The notes: generated from the letters alone by a model not told the origin. 64,000 nt of DNA from Shimwellia blattae DSM 4481 = NBRC 105725 (GCF_000262305.1 NC_017910.1:2232001-2296000), one strand, 5' to 3'; numbered from the stretch's first letter, positions 51,939-61,719 are shown. Numbers and translations: made by a program.

Positions 51939-52985
51939 ATGTCAAAGCCAGTTATTACATTAAACGGACTGAAACTGGTTATCATGCTGGGTATGCTGGT
52001 TATCATCTTCGCAGGCATCAAGGTCGCGGCGGATATTATTGTTCCCTTTACCCTGGCGCTGTTTATTGCGGTGATCCTGGAGCCCCTGGTGGGGCTTATC
52101 GAACACTGCCGGATCCCCCGGGTACTGGCGGTCACCCTGCTGACTGGCCTGTTCATTATGCTGGCGGTGGTTCTGATCGCCTACTTAGGCACCTCGCTCA
52201 ATGAACTGGCCCGCACCCTGCCCCAGTACCGCTCATCACTGATTGTGCCGCTCCAGGCCATCGAACCCTGGCTGCGGCATATTGGTATTTCTGTCTCTGT
52301 TGATGAGTTAATTAAATATATCGATCCCAGCGCCGCCATGACCACGCTCAGCGGGCTTATCAGCCAGCTTTCCAACGCCATGTTCTCCGTCTTTCTGCTC
52401 CTGCTGACTGTGGTATTTATGCTGCTGGAGGTGCCGCAACTCCCGGCTAAGTTACAGAGGGTGATGCACCACCCGCGGGACGGTATGGCGGCGATTCAGC
52501 GGGCGGTTAACGCGGTTTCCCATTATCTGGTGCTGAAGACCGCCATCAGCCTGGTGACTGGTCTGGTTATCTGGATCATGCTGGCGGCGATGGGGATCCG
52601 CTTTGCGTTTGTCTGGGGGCTGCTGGCGTTTGCGCTTAACTATATCCCCAATATTGGCTCTGTACTGGCGGCCATTTTCCCGGTCATGCAGGTGCTGGTG
52701 TTTCACGGGGCCTATGATGCGCTGATGGTGGGCCTCGGGTATCTGCTGGTCAATATGATTTTCGGCAATATTCTGGAGCCCCGGATCATGGGCCGGGGGC
52801 TGGGGCTTTCAACCCTGGTGGTGTTACTGTCGCTGATTTTCTGGGGCTGGCTGATGGGGCCGGTGGGGATGCTGTTGTCCGTTCCCCTGACGATTGTGGT
52901 AAAAATCGCCCTGGAGCACACCGAAGGCGGCCAGGGCATTGCCATACTGCTGGGGGATAAACTGCCGGACACCCCGGCAGACTGA
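51939..52985 (+). CDS. tqsA: TqsA, AI-2E family transporter
   Basis: 348 residues with about seven membrane helices. It matches E. coli TqsA from KPVITLNGLKLVIMLGMLV to the end, including ALNYIPNIGSVLAAI and RIMGRGLGLSTLVV. It exports autoinducer-2 and affects biofilm formation. ATG 51939 is chosen for GGAGG upstream; 21 further in-frame codons upstream are not part of the family. Confidence 0.93.
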   Translation: MSKPVITLNGLKLVIMLGMLVIIFAGIKVAADIIVPFTLALFIAVILEPLVGLIEHCRIPRVLAVTLLTGLFIMLAVVLIAYLGTSLNELARTLPQYRSSLIVPLQAIEPWLRHIGISVSVDELIKYIDPSAAMTTLSGLISQLSNAMFSVFLLLLTVVFMLLEVPQLPAKLQRVMHHPRDGMAAIQRAVNAVSHYLVLKTAISLVTGLVIWIMLAAMGIRFAFVWGLLAFALNYIPNIGSVLAAIFPVMQVLVFHGAYDALMVGLGYLLVNMIFGNILEPRIMGRGLGLSTLVVLLSLIFWGWLMGPVGMLLSVPLTIVVKIALEHTEGGQGIAILLGDKLPDTPAD

Positions 52986-52999
52986 ACCCCGGCCGTCTT

Positions 53000-53566
53000 C
53001 TAACCGCTGCGCCGGGCCTGGTGGCGCTCGCGGTTATCTATGCGGGTCAGGGGTGATTTTTTCAGCATCACACAGCATGCTCCCGATCCCCCCTGATGCG
53101 CCGCCGCCTGGCAATAGGCCTGCACCTCGTCAAACTCCTGCAGCCAGCGGGCCAGATAGCTGCGCACAATATTGGCGTGGGCCTCATTCTCCCGGCCCCG
53201 GCCGTGGACTATCAGCACATTACGCAGCCCCTCTCTGATGGCCTGGCGCATAAACGTGAACAGCTGCTGGCGGCACTGCTCCACGGGCTGGCGCAGCAGA
53301 TTCAGACTGGCCTGCTGGCGGTACTTTCCGAGGCGCAGCTTATCACGCACACCGGGCTGAACCCCCTGCAGGTAATATTCCAGCGGCTCCCCCAGGGGGA
53401 TGATGTCCAGAAATCCCCGGGTCAGAAAATTATCCAGTTGGGTGGTATCGGTTTTCGGCGCCGCGCGGCGCTTTGGCTGAGGGTCCCAGCGAACATCCGC
53501 CCCGCGGTTCAGGGGTTTAACATCGCCAACGGCGGCCAGGAAGATATCTTTTTCCTCGGCATTCAT
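53000..53566 (-). CDS. smrA: SmrA, Smr-domain protein
   Basis: 188 residues. C-terminal Smr domain with LNLLRQPVEQCRQQLFTFMR, VLIVHGRGR and HANIVRSYLARWLQEF. The HGRGRE loop is the nucleic-acid or nuclease site. Smr proteins nick DNA or cleave RNA at stalled ribosomes. In K-12 smrA lies near ogt/fnr, which are close here too, but not next to tqsA. Confidence 0.92.
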   Translation of the reverse strand: MNAEEKDIFLAAVGDVKPLNRGADVRWDPQPKRRAAPKTDTTQLDNFLTRGFLDIIPLGEPLEYYLQGVQPGVRDKLRLGKYRQQASLNLLRQPVEQCRQQLFTFMRQAIREGLRNVLIVHGRGRENEAHANIVRSYLARWLQEFDEVQAYCQAAAHQGGSGACCVMLKKSPLTRIDNRERHQARRSG

Positions 53567-53649
53567 GGTTTAGCCTCCACCATAAAAACTCAGAGGACGA
53601 TACTATAGCGGGATGCAGGCACCGGCTCAACGCCGGTGCCTGAAAGCGG

Positions 53650-53964
53650 TCAGAGGCTGGTGTTCTGGGGGCGATTCTGTAACTGGTGAATAGTGGCCCG
53701 TGCATCAGCCAGTTGCTGAGCGTGGAGTGAATCCCGGGCTAACAGCGCCTTTTCCCGGGCGGTCAGCTCGTTGATGGTCTTCTGCTGGGTTTCAGCCTGC
53801 AGTTGCGCGGCGATACGCGCGGTATCTGCCGCCACATACTGGTTATGGTGCCAGAAAGCAGACCACCCCATGCCGCCAACCAGTGTGGCCACGAACAGCC
53901 CCAGCAGGATCCGGTAGCGGATATCAAAATCAGACCAGCCTAAACGGTGAGATTTGTGCAACAT
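53650..53964 (-). CDS. Small membrane-anchored coiled-coil protein
   Basis: 104 residues from ATG 53964 (MLHKSHRLGWSDFDIRYR). One N-terminal membrane helix (ILLGLFVATLVGGMGWSAF), then a helical coiled coil rich in Ala/Gln (AARIAAQLQAETQQKTINELTAR type, residues about 45-98). This is the layout of an Rz-like inner-membrane spanin, but there is no Rz1 frame or lysis gene nearby. ATG 53964 has AGGTACATTT upstream. Not recognised as a named E. coli gene. Confidence 0.6.
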   Translation of the reverse strand: MLHKSHRLGWSDFDIRYRILLGLFVATLVGGMGWSAFWHHNQYVAADTARIAAQLQAETQQKTINELTAREKALLARDSLHAQQLADARATIHQLQNRPQNTSL

Positions 53965-54450
53965 AAATGTACCTCCTGCGCCCTGGTGAGACGCGACCAC
54001 GATCGCTCTGGTAAGAATTATCTTACTAATTTACGATTTTTTCGGGAAAACACCAAAGAAATCCTGTTGCAAAACGCGTCAAGTGTGGTTTTCTTCTATT
54101 TTTTTGTTTTCCTGTGCTTATCTAATAACCAGTCATTTCCTTTTTAGTCAAAAAAAGAACAATTTTTATTTACCTGTTATTTCCATTTAGCCTTAAGAAC
54201 AGCACATAACGTCAAATACACCTGTCCGGGTGTGTATCCTGTTATTTTCCCGCTTCGTATTATTTCCTGGTGTCATTATCACCGCAGCATCAGATGCCGT
54301 TATTTCCCTGCTGGCCAGGCGGTGGAAATCACTTTATTTTCCGGGTGTTATTATTTATATCGCGATATCCGTATGCCCCGCGGCCACCGCTGTATAACCC
54401 GCAAACACTATGCTATCTTGCCCCTCCCGTATGGTGACAAGACTTAAATC
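53965..54450. other. AT-rich intergenic region before ogt
   Basis: 486 bp, AT-rich around 54020-54240 and very different in base use from the neighbours. No coding frame that I can support. It probably carries the divergent promoters for the small membrane gene and ogt. Confidence 0.5.
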
Positions 54451-54966
54451 ATGCTGATATTACTTGAAGATACCCTCCCGACCCCCCTCGGCATGCTGCG
54501 CATCATAACCGATGAGCAGTACCGTTTACGGGCCATAGACTGGGAAGATCACGACGCGCGACTCGATAAGCTGCTCAGCCAGCACTACGCCCGCACCGAG
54601 TTTCGCCGCACCGCCAGTAACAACCCGGGCGGTATGTGCCACAAACTGGCCGACTATTTTGCCGGTAATACCGCCATCATTAATGATCTGCCCACCGCCA
54701 CCGAAGGCACGCCTTTTCAGCGTGAAGTGTGGGCGGCACTGCGCACCATTCCCTGCGGGCAGGTTATGCATTATGGTGAGCTGGCTACCCGGCTGGGCCG
54801 CCCGGGTGCTGCGCGGGCCGTGGGCGCGGCCAATGGTGCCAACCCCATCAGCATTGTGGTGCCCTGTCACCGGGTTATCGGCAGTAGCGGCACGCTAACC
54901 GGCTACGCAGGGGGCGTTCAGCGTAAAGAGTGGCTATTGCGCCATGAAGGCTTTTTATTACTCTAA
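54451..54966 (+). CDS. ogt: O6-alkylguanine-DNA alkyltransferase Ogt
   Basis: 171 residues. Active-site motif PCHRV with C139, helix GRPGAARAVGAANGANP, and HTH-like FQREVWAALRTIPCG. It moves O6-methyl from guanine to its own cysteine. Directly upstream of fnr as in E. coli. Weak ribosome site. Confidence 0.95.
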   Translation: MLILLEDTLPTPLGMLRIITDEQYRLRAIDWEDHDARLDKLLSQHYARTEFRRTASNNPGGMCHKLADYFAGNTAIINDLPTATEGTPFQREVWAALRTIPCGQVMHYGELATRLGRPGAARAVGAANGANPISIVVPCHRVIGSSGTLTGYAGGVQRKEWLLRHEGFLLL

Positions 54967-54976
54967 TTTGCCCTGG

Positions 54977-55015
54977 CCGGGTTTTAGCAATAGATGGCGT
55001 TATGCCAAAACCCGG
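54977..55015 (+). terminator. Hairpin after ogt
   Basis: CCGGGTTTT and AAAACCCGG, 9 bp, with a 21-nt loop. A T-run (TTGTTTTTTTT) comes only 15 nt later, so termination strength is uncertain. Confidence 0.4.
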
Positions 55016-55108
55016 ACCCGCTAACCCTGTTGTTTTTTTTAACTCTGTTTCATTTTTCACTGATTGCGGTTTCAGCAGGCTTACGCAGGCTACAAAAAGA
55101 TGTTAAAA

Positions 55109-55122
55109 TTGACCAATATCAA
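55109..55122 (+). promoter_or_regulatory. FNR box at the fnr promoter
   Basis: TTGACCAATATCAA matches TTGATNNNNATCAA at 9 of 10 positions, 20 bp before the fnr start. FNR represses its own gene at this kind of site in E. coli. Confidence 0.85.
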
Positions 55123-55141
55123 TTACGGCCTGAGCAGAGTT

Positions 55142-55894
55142 ATGATCCCGGAAAAGCGAATTATTCGACGCATACAGTCTGGCGGTTGTGCGATCCATTG
55201 CCAGGATTGCAGTATCAGCCAGTTGTGTATCCCCTTCACACTTAATGAGCATGAACTGGATCAGCTCGACAATATCATTGAGCGCAAAAAGCCTATCCAG
55301 AAAGGACAGACGCTTTTTAAAGCCGGCGATGAGCTGAAATCTCTCTACGCTATCCGCTCAGGCACCATCAAAAGCTACACCATCACCGAACAGGGCGACG
55401 AGCAAATCACCGGTTTCCACCTTGCCGGGGACCTGGTCGGTTTTGATGCTATCGGCACCGGGCACCATCCGAGCTTCTCCCAGGCGCTGGAAACCTCCAT
55501 GGTGTGTGAAATCCCGTTCGAAACCCTTGATGATCTGTCCGGTAAGATGCCGAACCTGCGCCAGCAGATGATGCGGCTGATGTCCGGCGAAATCAAAGGC
55601 GACCAGGATATGATCCTGCTGCTGTCCAAGAAAAATGCCGAAGAGCGCCTGGCGGCGTTTATCTATAACCTGTCGCGGCGTTTCGCGCAGCGCGGTTTCT
55701 CTCCCCGGGAGTTCCGCCTGACCATGACCCGTGGCGACATCGGCAACTATCTGGGGCTGACCGTTGAAACCATCAGCCGCCTGCTGGGCCGCTTCCAGAA
55801 AAACGGCATGCTGGCCGTAAAAGGCAAATATATCACCATCGAGAACAGCGACTCGCTGGCGCAGTTAGCCGGGCAAACCCGCAGTATCGCCTGA
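55142..55894 (+). CDS. fnr: FNR, oxygen-sensing global regulator
   Basis: 250 residues, same length as E. coli FNR and almost identical. 4Fe-4S ligands C20, C23, C29 and C122. CRP-type sensor barrel, dimer helix, and HTH with recognition segment VETISRLLGRF (E209, S212, R213). It activates anaerobic respiration genes, and dmsD-type DMSO reductase genes are among its usual targets. ATG 55142 (MIPEKRI) is the family start. Confidence 0.97.
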   Translation: MIPEKRIIRRIQSGGCAIHCQDCSISQLCIPFTLNEHELDQLDNIIERKKPIQKGQTLFKAGDELKSLYAIRSGTIKSYTITEQGDEQITGFHLAGDLVGFDAIGTGHHPSFSQALETSMVCEIPFETLDDLSGKMPNLRQQMMRLMSGEIKGDQDMILLLSKKNAEERLAAFIYNLSRRFAQRGFSPREFRLTMTRGDIGNYLGLTVETISRLLGRFQKNGMLAVKGKYITIENSDSLAQLAGQTRSIA

Positions 55895-56029
55895 TCGCTC
55901 ACCACTACTACCGGATCACTAAATCCTGATATTTATTGATCCGGTATGTTCTCTCCCCCTGTTTCAATTCCGGCATATGGGTTAATCTTAAATTACAGAC
56001 TGTGGTTTACAGTTGTAAGGAGACCCTGT

Positions 56030-56992
56030 ATGGCTAAATATCAAAATATGCTGGTGGCAATTGAACCCAATCAGGACGATCAGCCTGCCCTGCGCCGCGC
56101 GGTGTATTTGTATCAACGGATTGGCGGTAAAATTAAAGCCTTTTTACCGATCTATGATTTTTCCTATGAAATGACGACGCTCCTCTCACCGGACGAGCGT
56201 ACAGCCATGCGCAAGGGTGTCATTGCCCAGCGGACAGAGTGGATAAAAGAACAGGCGAAATATTATATTGAGGCAGGTGTGCCTATTGAGATCAAAGTGG
56301 TCTGGCACAACCGTCCTTTTGAGGCGATCATCAACGAAGTCAAAAGCGGCAACCACGATCTGCTACTGAAAATGGCCCACCAGCACGACAAGCTGGAAGC
56401 GGTTATCTTCACCCCGACTGACTGGCACCTGTTGCGCAAATGCCCCTGCCCGGTGTGGATGGTCAAAGACCAGCCCTGGCCGGATTCCGGCAAAGCCCTG
56501 GTGGCGGTCAACCTGGCCAGCGAAGAGCCCTACCACGATGCCCTGAACAAAAAACTGGTGCGGGAAACCCTGGAGCTTGCGGATCACGTTAACCATACGG
56601 AAGTTCACCTGGTGGGGGCCTACCCCTCAACCCCGATTAACATCGCCATTGAGCTGCCTGATTTTGACCCGTCCGTGTATAACGATGCCATCCGCGGCCA
56701 GCACCTGCTGGCAATGAAAGCACTGCGCCAGCAGTTCGGCATAGCGGAAAAATTCACCCATGTGGAAAAAGGGCTGCCTGAAGAGGTTATCCCTGATCTG
56801 GCCGAGCATCTGGAAGCCGGTATTGTGGTACTGGGTACAGTTGGCCGTACCGGGATCTCTGCGGCGTTCCTCGGCAATACGGCGGAACAGGTGATCGACC
56901 ACCTGCGCTGCGATCTGCTGGCCATTAAGCCCAACAACAACGAAACCCCCGACGAGTACGACGACGAAGACGATGAAGAAGACGACGATTGA
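56030..56992 (+). CDS. uspE: UspE, tandem universal stress protein
   Basis: 320 residues: two Usp domains, about 1-150 and 160-305 (MLVAIEPNQDD, LLLKMAHQHDKLEAVIFTPTDWHLLRKCPCPVWMV; IVVLGTVGRTGISAAFLGNTAEQVIDHL). The C-terminus carries an acidic tail (DEYDDEDDEEDDD) longer than in E. coli. It supports motility, aggregation and DNA-damage resistance. AAGGAG before ATG 56030. It follows fnr with 135 bp between. Confidence 0.93.
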   Translation: MAKYQNMLVAIEPNQDDQPALRRAVYLYQRIGGKIKAFLPIYDFSYEMTTLLSPDERTAMRKGVIAQRTEWIKEQAKYYIEAGVPIEIKVVWHNRPFEAIINEVKSGNHDLLLKMAHQHDKLEAVIFTPTDWHLLRKCPCPVWMVKDQPWPDSGKALVAVNLASEEPYHDALNKKLVRETLELADHVNHTEVHLVGAYPSTPINIAIELPDFDPSVYNDAIRGQHLLAMKALRQQFGIAEKFTHVEKGLPEEVIPDLAEHLEAGIVVLGTVGRTGISAAFLGNTAEQVIDHLRCDLLAIKPNNNETPDEYDDEDDEEDDD

Positions 56993-57004
56993 TCTTCACG
57001 CCTG

Positions 57005-57036
57005 AAAAAAAGCCTGCCGGAAGGCAGGCTTTTTTA
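57005..57036. terminator. Bidirectional Rho-independent terminator between uspE and pntB
   Basis: AGCCTGCC-GGAA-GGCAGGCT with an A-run before and a T-run after, so it works on both strands for the converging genes. Confidence 0.9.
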
Positions 57037-57050
57037 CGCATCCACTATCC

Positions 57051-58439
57051 TTACAGCGCCTTCAGGATAGCCTCCACGGTCTGCTTCGCATCGCCAAACA
57101 GCATCTGCGTATTCTCTTTAAAGAACAGCGGATTCTGCACACCCGCGTAACCGGTGTTCATTGAGCGCTTAAACACCACCACGTTCTGGGCTTTCCAGAC
57201 TTCCAGCACCGGCATACCGGCGATCGGGCTGTTTGGATCTTCCAGCGCCGCCGGGTTGACCGTGTCGTTCGCGCCAATCACCAGCACCGTATCCGTATCG
57301 GCAAAGTCATCGTTAATTTCGTCCATCTCCAGCACCACGTCGTAGGGCACTTTGGCCTCTGCCAGCAGCACGTTCATATGGCCCGGCAGACGCCCGGCAA
57401 CCGGGTGGATACCAAAGCGGACATTAATGCCCCTGGCCCGCAGGCGCTCGGTAATTTCCGCCACCGGATACTGGGCCTGAGCCACCGCCATACCGTAGCC
57501 CGGCGTGATGATAACCGACGAGGAGTTCTTCAGCAGATCGGCTGTCTCTTCGGCGGTGATCTCCCGGTACTCACCGGTCTCTTCATCACCTGAAGAGACC
57601 GCCCCGTCCGTGCCAAAGCCCCCGGCAATCACGCTGATAAAGGAGCGGTTCATCGCCTTACACATAATGTAAGACAGAATGGCACCGGAGGAGCCCACCA
57701 GCGCGCCGGTCACAATCAGCAGATCGTTGCTGAGCATAAAACCCGCCGCCGCCGCCGCCCAGCCCGAATAGGAGTTCAGCATTGACACCACTACCGGCAT
57801 ATCCGCACCACCGATAGAAGCCACCAGATGCCAGCCAAACGCCAGGGCGATGGCCGTCATCACTAACAGCGCCAGCACCTGCAGCCCGGTGCTTTCTGTG
57901 CGGACAAAAATCAGCAACAACACCAGGGAAACCACCAGCGCCGCCAGATTCAGCTTATGGCGATTTGGCAGCATCAGCGGTTTTGATGAGATCTTACCGT
58001 GCAGCTTCCCGTAGGCCACAACCGAGCCGGTAAACGTCACCGCCCCGATAAAGATACCGATAAACACCTCTGTAAGGTGGATATTCTCCATCACCGGCTG
58101 CATTCCCGGGGCATGGTCGATATAGCTGTTAAAGCCAACCAGCACCGCCGCCAGGCCAACAAAGCTGTGCAGGATCGCCACCAGTTCGGGCATCTCCGTC
58201 ATTTCGACTTTACGCGCCAGGTGAATACCTATCCCGCCGCCAATAATCATCGCCACGATGATCCAGCCGATATTACCCGCATGGGGGCCGAAAATTGTCG
58301 CCACCAGGGCGATAGCCATCCCGATGATCCCCAGCAGGTTACCGCGCCGGGAAGTTTCGTGACGGGAGAGCCCCGCCAGGCTGAAAATAAACAGGATCGC
58401 GGCAACAATGTATGCAGCTGTAACTAATCCTCCAGACAT
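57051..58439 (-). CDS. pntB: NAD(P) transhydrogenase beta subunit PntB
   Basis: 462 residues, the E. coli length. N-terminal eight to nine membrane helices, then the NADP(H)-binding domain III (GYGMAVAQAQYPVAE, GRLPGHMNVLLAEA, VIGANDTVNPAA). With PntA it couples hydride transfer from NADH to NADP to proton entry. It begins 10 bp after pntA. Confidence 0.96.
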   Translation of the reverse strand: MSGGLVTAAYIVAAILFIFSLAGLSRHETSRRGNLLGIIGMAIALVATIFGPHAGNIGWIIVAMIIGGGIGIHLARKVEMTEMPELVAILHSFVGLAAVLVGFNSYIDHAPGMQPVMENIHLTEVFIGIFIGAVTFTGSVVAYGKLHGKISSKPLMLPNRHKLNLAALVVSLVLLLIFVRTESTGLQVLALLVMTAIALAFGWHLVASIGGADMPVVVSMLNSYSGWAAAAAGFMLSNDLLIVTGALVGSSGAILSYIMCKAMNRSFISVIAGGFGTDGAVSSGDEETGEYREITAEETADLLKNSSSVIITPGYGMAVAQAQYPVAEITERLRARGINVRFGIHPVAGRLPGHMNVLLAEAKVPYDVVLEMDEINDDFADTDTVLVIGANDTVNPAALEDPNSPIAGMPVLEVWKAQNVVVFKRSMNTGYAGVQNPLFFKENTQMLFGDAKQTVEAILKAL

Positions 58440-58449
58440 CTGTTACCCC

Positions 58450-59979
58450 TTAGTTCTTCCGGAACATTTTCAGCATGCGCTGAGTAACGGTGAAGCCACC
58501 AAAAATATTGATACTGGCAATCAGTACCGCGATAAAACTCAGAAAGCTGACCCAGCCGCCGTGGCCAATCTGCAGCAGCGCCCCGACAACAATAATCCCG
58601 GAGATAGCATTCGTGACCGACATTAACGGCGTATGCAGCGCATGGCTGACATTCCACACCACGTAATAACCCACCACGCAGGAGAGCGCGAACACCGTAA
58701 AGTGGCCAAGGAACTCCGCAGGCGCCACGTTGGCCAGGCAGCCAAACAGGATAATCGCCAGTGCGAACAGGGTATATTTACGCCACCCGGAGGCCGGTGC
58801 CGCAGGCGCTTTTTCCGCCGGTTTACTGGCGGGTGCCGCCTGGGGCTGTGCAGAGACCTGAATCGGCGGCGCAGGCCAGGTGACTTCCCCGTCGCGCACC
58901 ACAGTAACACCGCGGATTACCACGTCATCAAAGTCGATATTAACGGTGCCGTCTTTCTCTTTGCACAACAGTTTCAGCAGGTTCACCAGGTTGGTGCCGT
59001 AAAGCTGGGAGGACTGGGTCGGCAGACGCCCGGCCAGATCCGTATAGCCGATGATTTTCACCCCGTGAGGGGTGGTGAAGATCTCACCCGGTACAGTGTA
59101 TTCACAGTTGCCGCCGTTCTGGGCCGCCAGATCGACTATCACGCTCCCGGGTTGCATGCTGTCTACCATCTCGCGGGTGATAAGCGTCGGCGCCGGTTTG
59201 CCGGGGATAAGCGCCGTCGTGACGATAATATCCACTTCCCGGGCCTGGCGGGCGAACAGCGCCATTTCGGCTTTAATAAACGCCTCGGACATCACTTTGG
59301 CGTAACCATCGCCGCTGCCCGCTTCCTCTTTAAAATCCAGTTCGAGGAATTCAGCCCCCATACTCTGGACCTGCTCTTTCACTTCCGGGCGGGTATCGAA
59401 CGCCCGCACAATCGCCCCCAGGCTACCGGCGGCGCCAATGGCGGCCAGCCCGGCAACCCCGGCGCCAATTACCATCACTTTTGCCGGGGGCACTTTCCCG
59501 GCGGCGGTAATTTGCCCGGTGAAGAAGCGGCCAAATTCATGGGCCGACTCCACAATGGCCCGGTATCCGGCAATATTCGCCATAGAACTGAGGGCATCCA
59601 GCGACTGGGCCCGGGAAATACGCGGCACGGAATCCATCGCCATAACGCTTATCTTACGCTCAGCCAGTTGCGCCATCAGCGCCGGGTTTTGTGCCGGCCA
59701 GATAAAGCTGATTAATAATGTACCTTCCCGCATTAATTCTATTTCTTGCGGCTCTGGCGCATTCACTTTAAGAATAATGTCAGACTGCCAGACAGCCGCC
59801 GTATCCACCATCGTGGCGCCCGCATCTGTAAACGCCTGATCGTCAAAACTGGCCAGCTTACCGGCCTGATGCTCAACCACAACACTAAACCCGAGCTTCA
59901 GCAGTTGCTCTGTGGTTTTTGGCGTTGCTGCCACCCGGGTCTCCCCGGCCAGCCGCTCTTTTGGTACACCAATTTGCAT
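58450..59979 (-). CDS. pntA: NAD(P) transhydrogenase alpha subunit PntA
   Basis: 509 residues (E. coli 510). NAD-binding domain I (VMVIGAGVAGLAAIGAAGSLGAIVRAFDTR, GYTDLAGRLP), an Ala/Pro linker (about 385-410), and four C-terminal membrane helices. It starts the pntAB operon. Confidence 0.96.
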   Translation of the reverse strand: MQIGVPKERLAGETRVAATPKTTEQLLKLGFSVVVEHQAGKLASFDDQAFTDAGATMVDTAAVWQSDIILKVNAPEPQEIELMREGTLLISFIWPAQNPALMAQLAERKISVMAMDSVPRISRAQSLDALSSMANIAGYRAIVESAHEFGRFFTGQITAAGKVPPAKVMVIGAGVAGLAAIGAAGSLGAIVRAFDTRPEVKEQVQSMGAEFLELDFKEEAGSGDGYAKVMSEAFIKAEMALFARQAREVDIIVTTALIPGKPAPTLITREMVDSMQPGSVIVDLAAQNGGNCEYTVPGEIFTTPHGVKIIGYTDLAGRLPTQSSQLYGTNLVNLLKLLCKEKDGTVNIDFDDVVIRGVTVVRDGEVTWPAPPIQVSAQPQAAPASKPAEKAPAAPASGWRKYTLFALAIILFGCLANVAPAEFLGHFTVFALSCVVGYYVVWNVSHALHTPLMSVTNAISGIIVVGALLQIGHGGWVSFLSFIAVLIASINIFGGFTVTQRMLKMFRKN

Positions 59980-60585
59980 AACATGTCCCTTCCATCGGAT
60001 TTTATTGATGGTGAATGCTTATCCTGAATAACTATAACCCGTGGCTACAGCGAAACATAAACAAGCAAAGTGTTTAGCTTCAGAAGAACCCCTCCGTAAC
60101 AAACTTTATATAACCTACTGAAAATAGCGATTGCGATCTAGTTCTGTACCACAACAATTATTCTCTTCACGCCAAAAAAGGATCCCGGCGCCGTGAACAC
60201 AGTAATATTTGCTTATTTTCTTTTTAAAAAGCCGATATTGCGCTCATCCGGCGCGTGAAAACATGATTAATCACGGGGCTGGCAGATGCAATTAACAATA
60301 TATTAACGCAATAATTTATCTGCTCAGACGAAATGTGTTGCCCAACGGGGTATTTTTCACCATTTAGTAAAAAGTAGTGTGACGTAGCTTTTCTCTTGCC
60401 GGTAACGAACAAAATTGACGCAGACAGTACGGATAAATCAATGCATAATCAGCCACTACTCGGGCAAATAGCGATACCCGACAGCCACCCGCTGCCGGTG
60501 CCTGGCTGGTGCCAGTGGGCAGGCGGGCTGAAGGGTATACGCGCACTAACAATAAAATTTTTGCGCAAGGCGAAGGACCATTTTT
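59980..60585. other. Long intergenic region between the divergent pntA and ydgH genes
   Basis: 606 bp, AT-rich between 60040 and 60320. It must contain the pntAB and ydgH promoters. Frames in it look random in composition. I find no RNA gene or clear operator. Confidence 0.5.
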
Positions 60586-61539
60586 ATGAAACTTAAGAAC
60601 ACCTTTCTGGCAACCACGTTACTGGCAGCAACAGCCGCGACATTCCCGGCGCTGGCCGCAACGGAGCTGACGCCGGAACAGGCCGCAGCGTTAAAACCCT
60701 ACGATCGCATCACCATTACCGGGCGCTTTAACGCCATTGGCGATGCCGTTAAAGCCGTTTCCCGCCGCGCAGACAGCATGGGTGCAGCCTCTTTTTATAT
60801 TCAGGACAGTAACGACAGCGGCAATGGCGGCAACTGGCGCGTTGTTGCCGATGTCTACCGCGCAGACGCCCCCAAAGCAGATGAACCCAAATACCGGGTG
60901 ATCAACGGGGTAACCGAACTGCCCAAAGAGAAAGCCTACGGGCTGGAGCCTTTTGATACGGTGACCGTTCAGGGCTTTTACCGCAACCAGCCGGAAGTCA
61001 ACGACGCCATCACCAAAGCGGCAAAAGCCAAAGGGGCCGCCTCGTTCTTTATTGTGCGCCAGGTAGATGCCAACCAGGGCGGGAACCAGCGTATCACGGC
61101 GTTTATCTACAAAGCAGACGCGAAGCCACGCGTCGTCCAGTCCCGGGAGGCGGTGATCCCGGCCGATTCTGACGCGGGCCGTGCCGCCCTGGCCACCGGG
61201 GGCGTGGCAGCCACCAAAGTGGAGATCCCGGGCGTTGCCTCACCGGATACCCCGACTTCAGACGTTGGCCGGTTCTTCGAAACCCAGACCACTCAGGGCG
61301 GTCGTTACACTGTAACTTTACCTGACGGCACGAAAGTAGAAGAGCTGAATAAAGCCGCGGCGGCGCAAATGGTGCCGTTCGACAGTATTAAATTCTCCGG
61401 GCGTTTTAACAGTATGACGGACGTCTCCTACCAGGTGGGCAAGCGGGCTGCCCAGAAAGGCGCGAAGTATTACCACATTACCCGCCAGTGGCAGGGTAAT
61501 GGCAGCAATATGACCGTCAGCGCCGATCTCTACAAATAA
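60586..61539 (+). CDS. ydgH: YdgH, periplasmic protein with three DUF1471 domains
   Basis: 317 residues (E. coli 314). Signal peptide (TTLLAATAATFPALA), then three DUF1471/BhsA units, each with a KPYDRITITGRFN-like strand and a KGAxxFxIxRQ-like strand (about 35-100, 115-180, 250-317). DUF1471 proteins relate to biofilm and stress; YdgH with paralogues takes part in outer-membrane homeostasis. AAGGA before ATG. Confidence 0.94.
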   Translation: MKLKNTFLATTLLAATAATFPALAATELTPEQAAALKPYDRITITGRFNAIGDAVKAVSRRADSMGAASFYIQDSNDSGNGGNWRVVADVYRADAPKADEPKYRVINGVTELPKEKAYGLEPFDTVTVQGFYRNQPEVNDAITKAAKAKGAASFFIVRQVDANQGGNQRITAFIYKADAKPRVVQSREAVIPADSDAGRAALATGGVAATKVEIPGVASPDTPTSDVGRFFETQTTQGGRYTVTLPDGTKVEELNKAAAAQMVPFDSIKFSGRFNSMTDVSYQVGKRAAQKGAKYYHITRQWQGNGSNMTVSADLYK

Positions 61540-61719
61540 TCCGCCCCCGCGCTGTCGCCCCCTGCGGCGGCGCGGGATATTTCCAGGCTTTTTATGTCTC
61601 TTATCATTGCATCCCTGCCCGTCACTCCGTAAAATCGCGCGCCACAGTATATGCCGCCATGATTATGCGCTTTTGCAAAATAATTATGCTGAGGTATCCG
61701 TTAAGTACAGAGTGGAAAT

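Noticed and set aside
54232..54447. 71-codon frame before ogt
   Set aside because: Composition looks random (many His, Tyr, Cys), with no ribosome site or homology; region treated as intergenic.
58633..59715. 360-codon open frame antisense to pntA
   Set aside because: Typical long antisense frame in GC-rich coding DNA; His/Arg/Gly-rich text without domains.
60224..60412. 62-codon frame in the pntA-ydgH gap
   Set aside because: No ribosome site, random-looking text, no known gene at this place in relatives.
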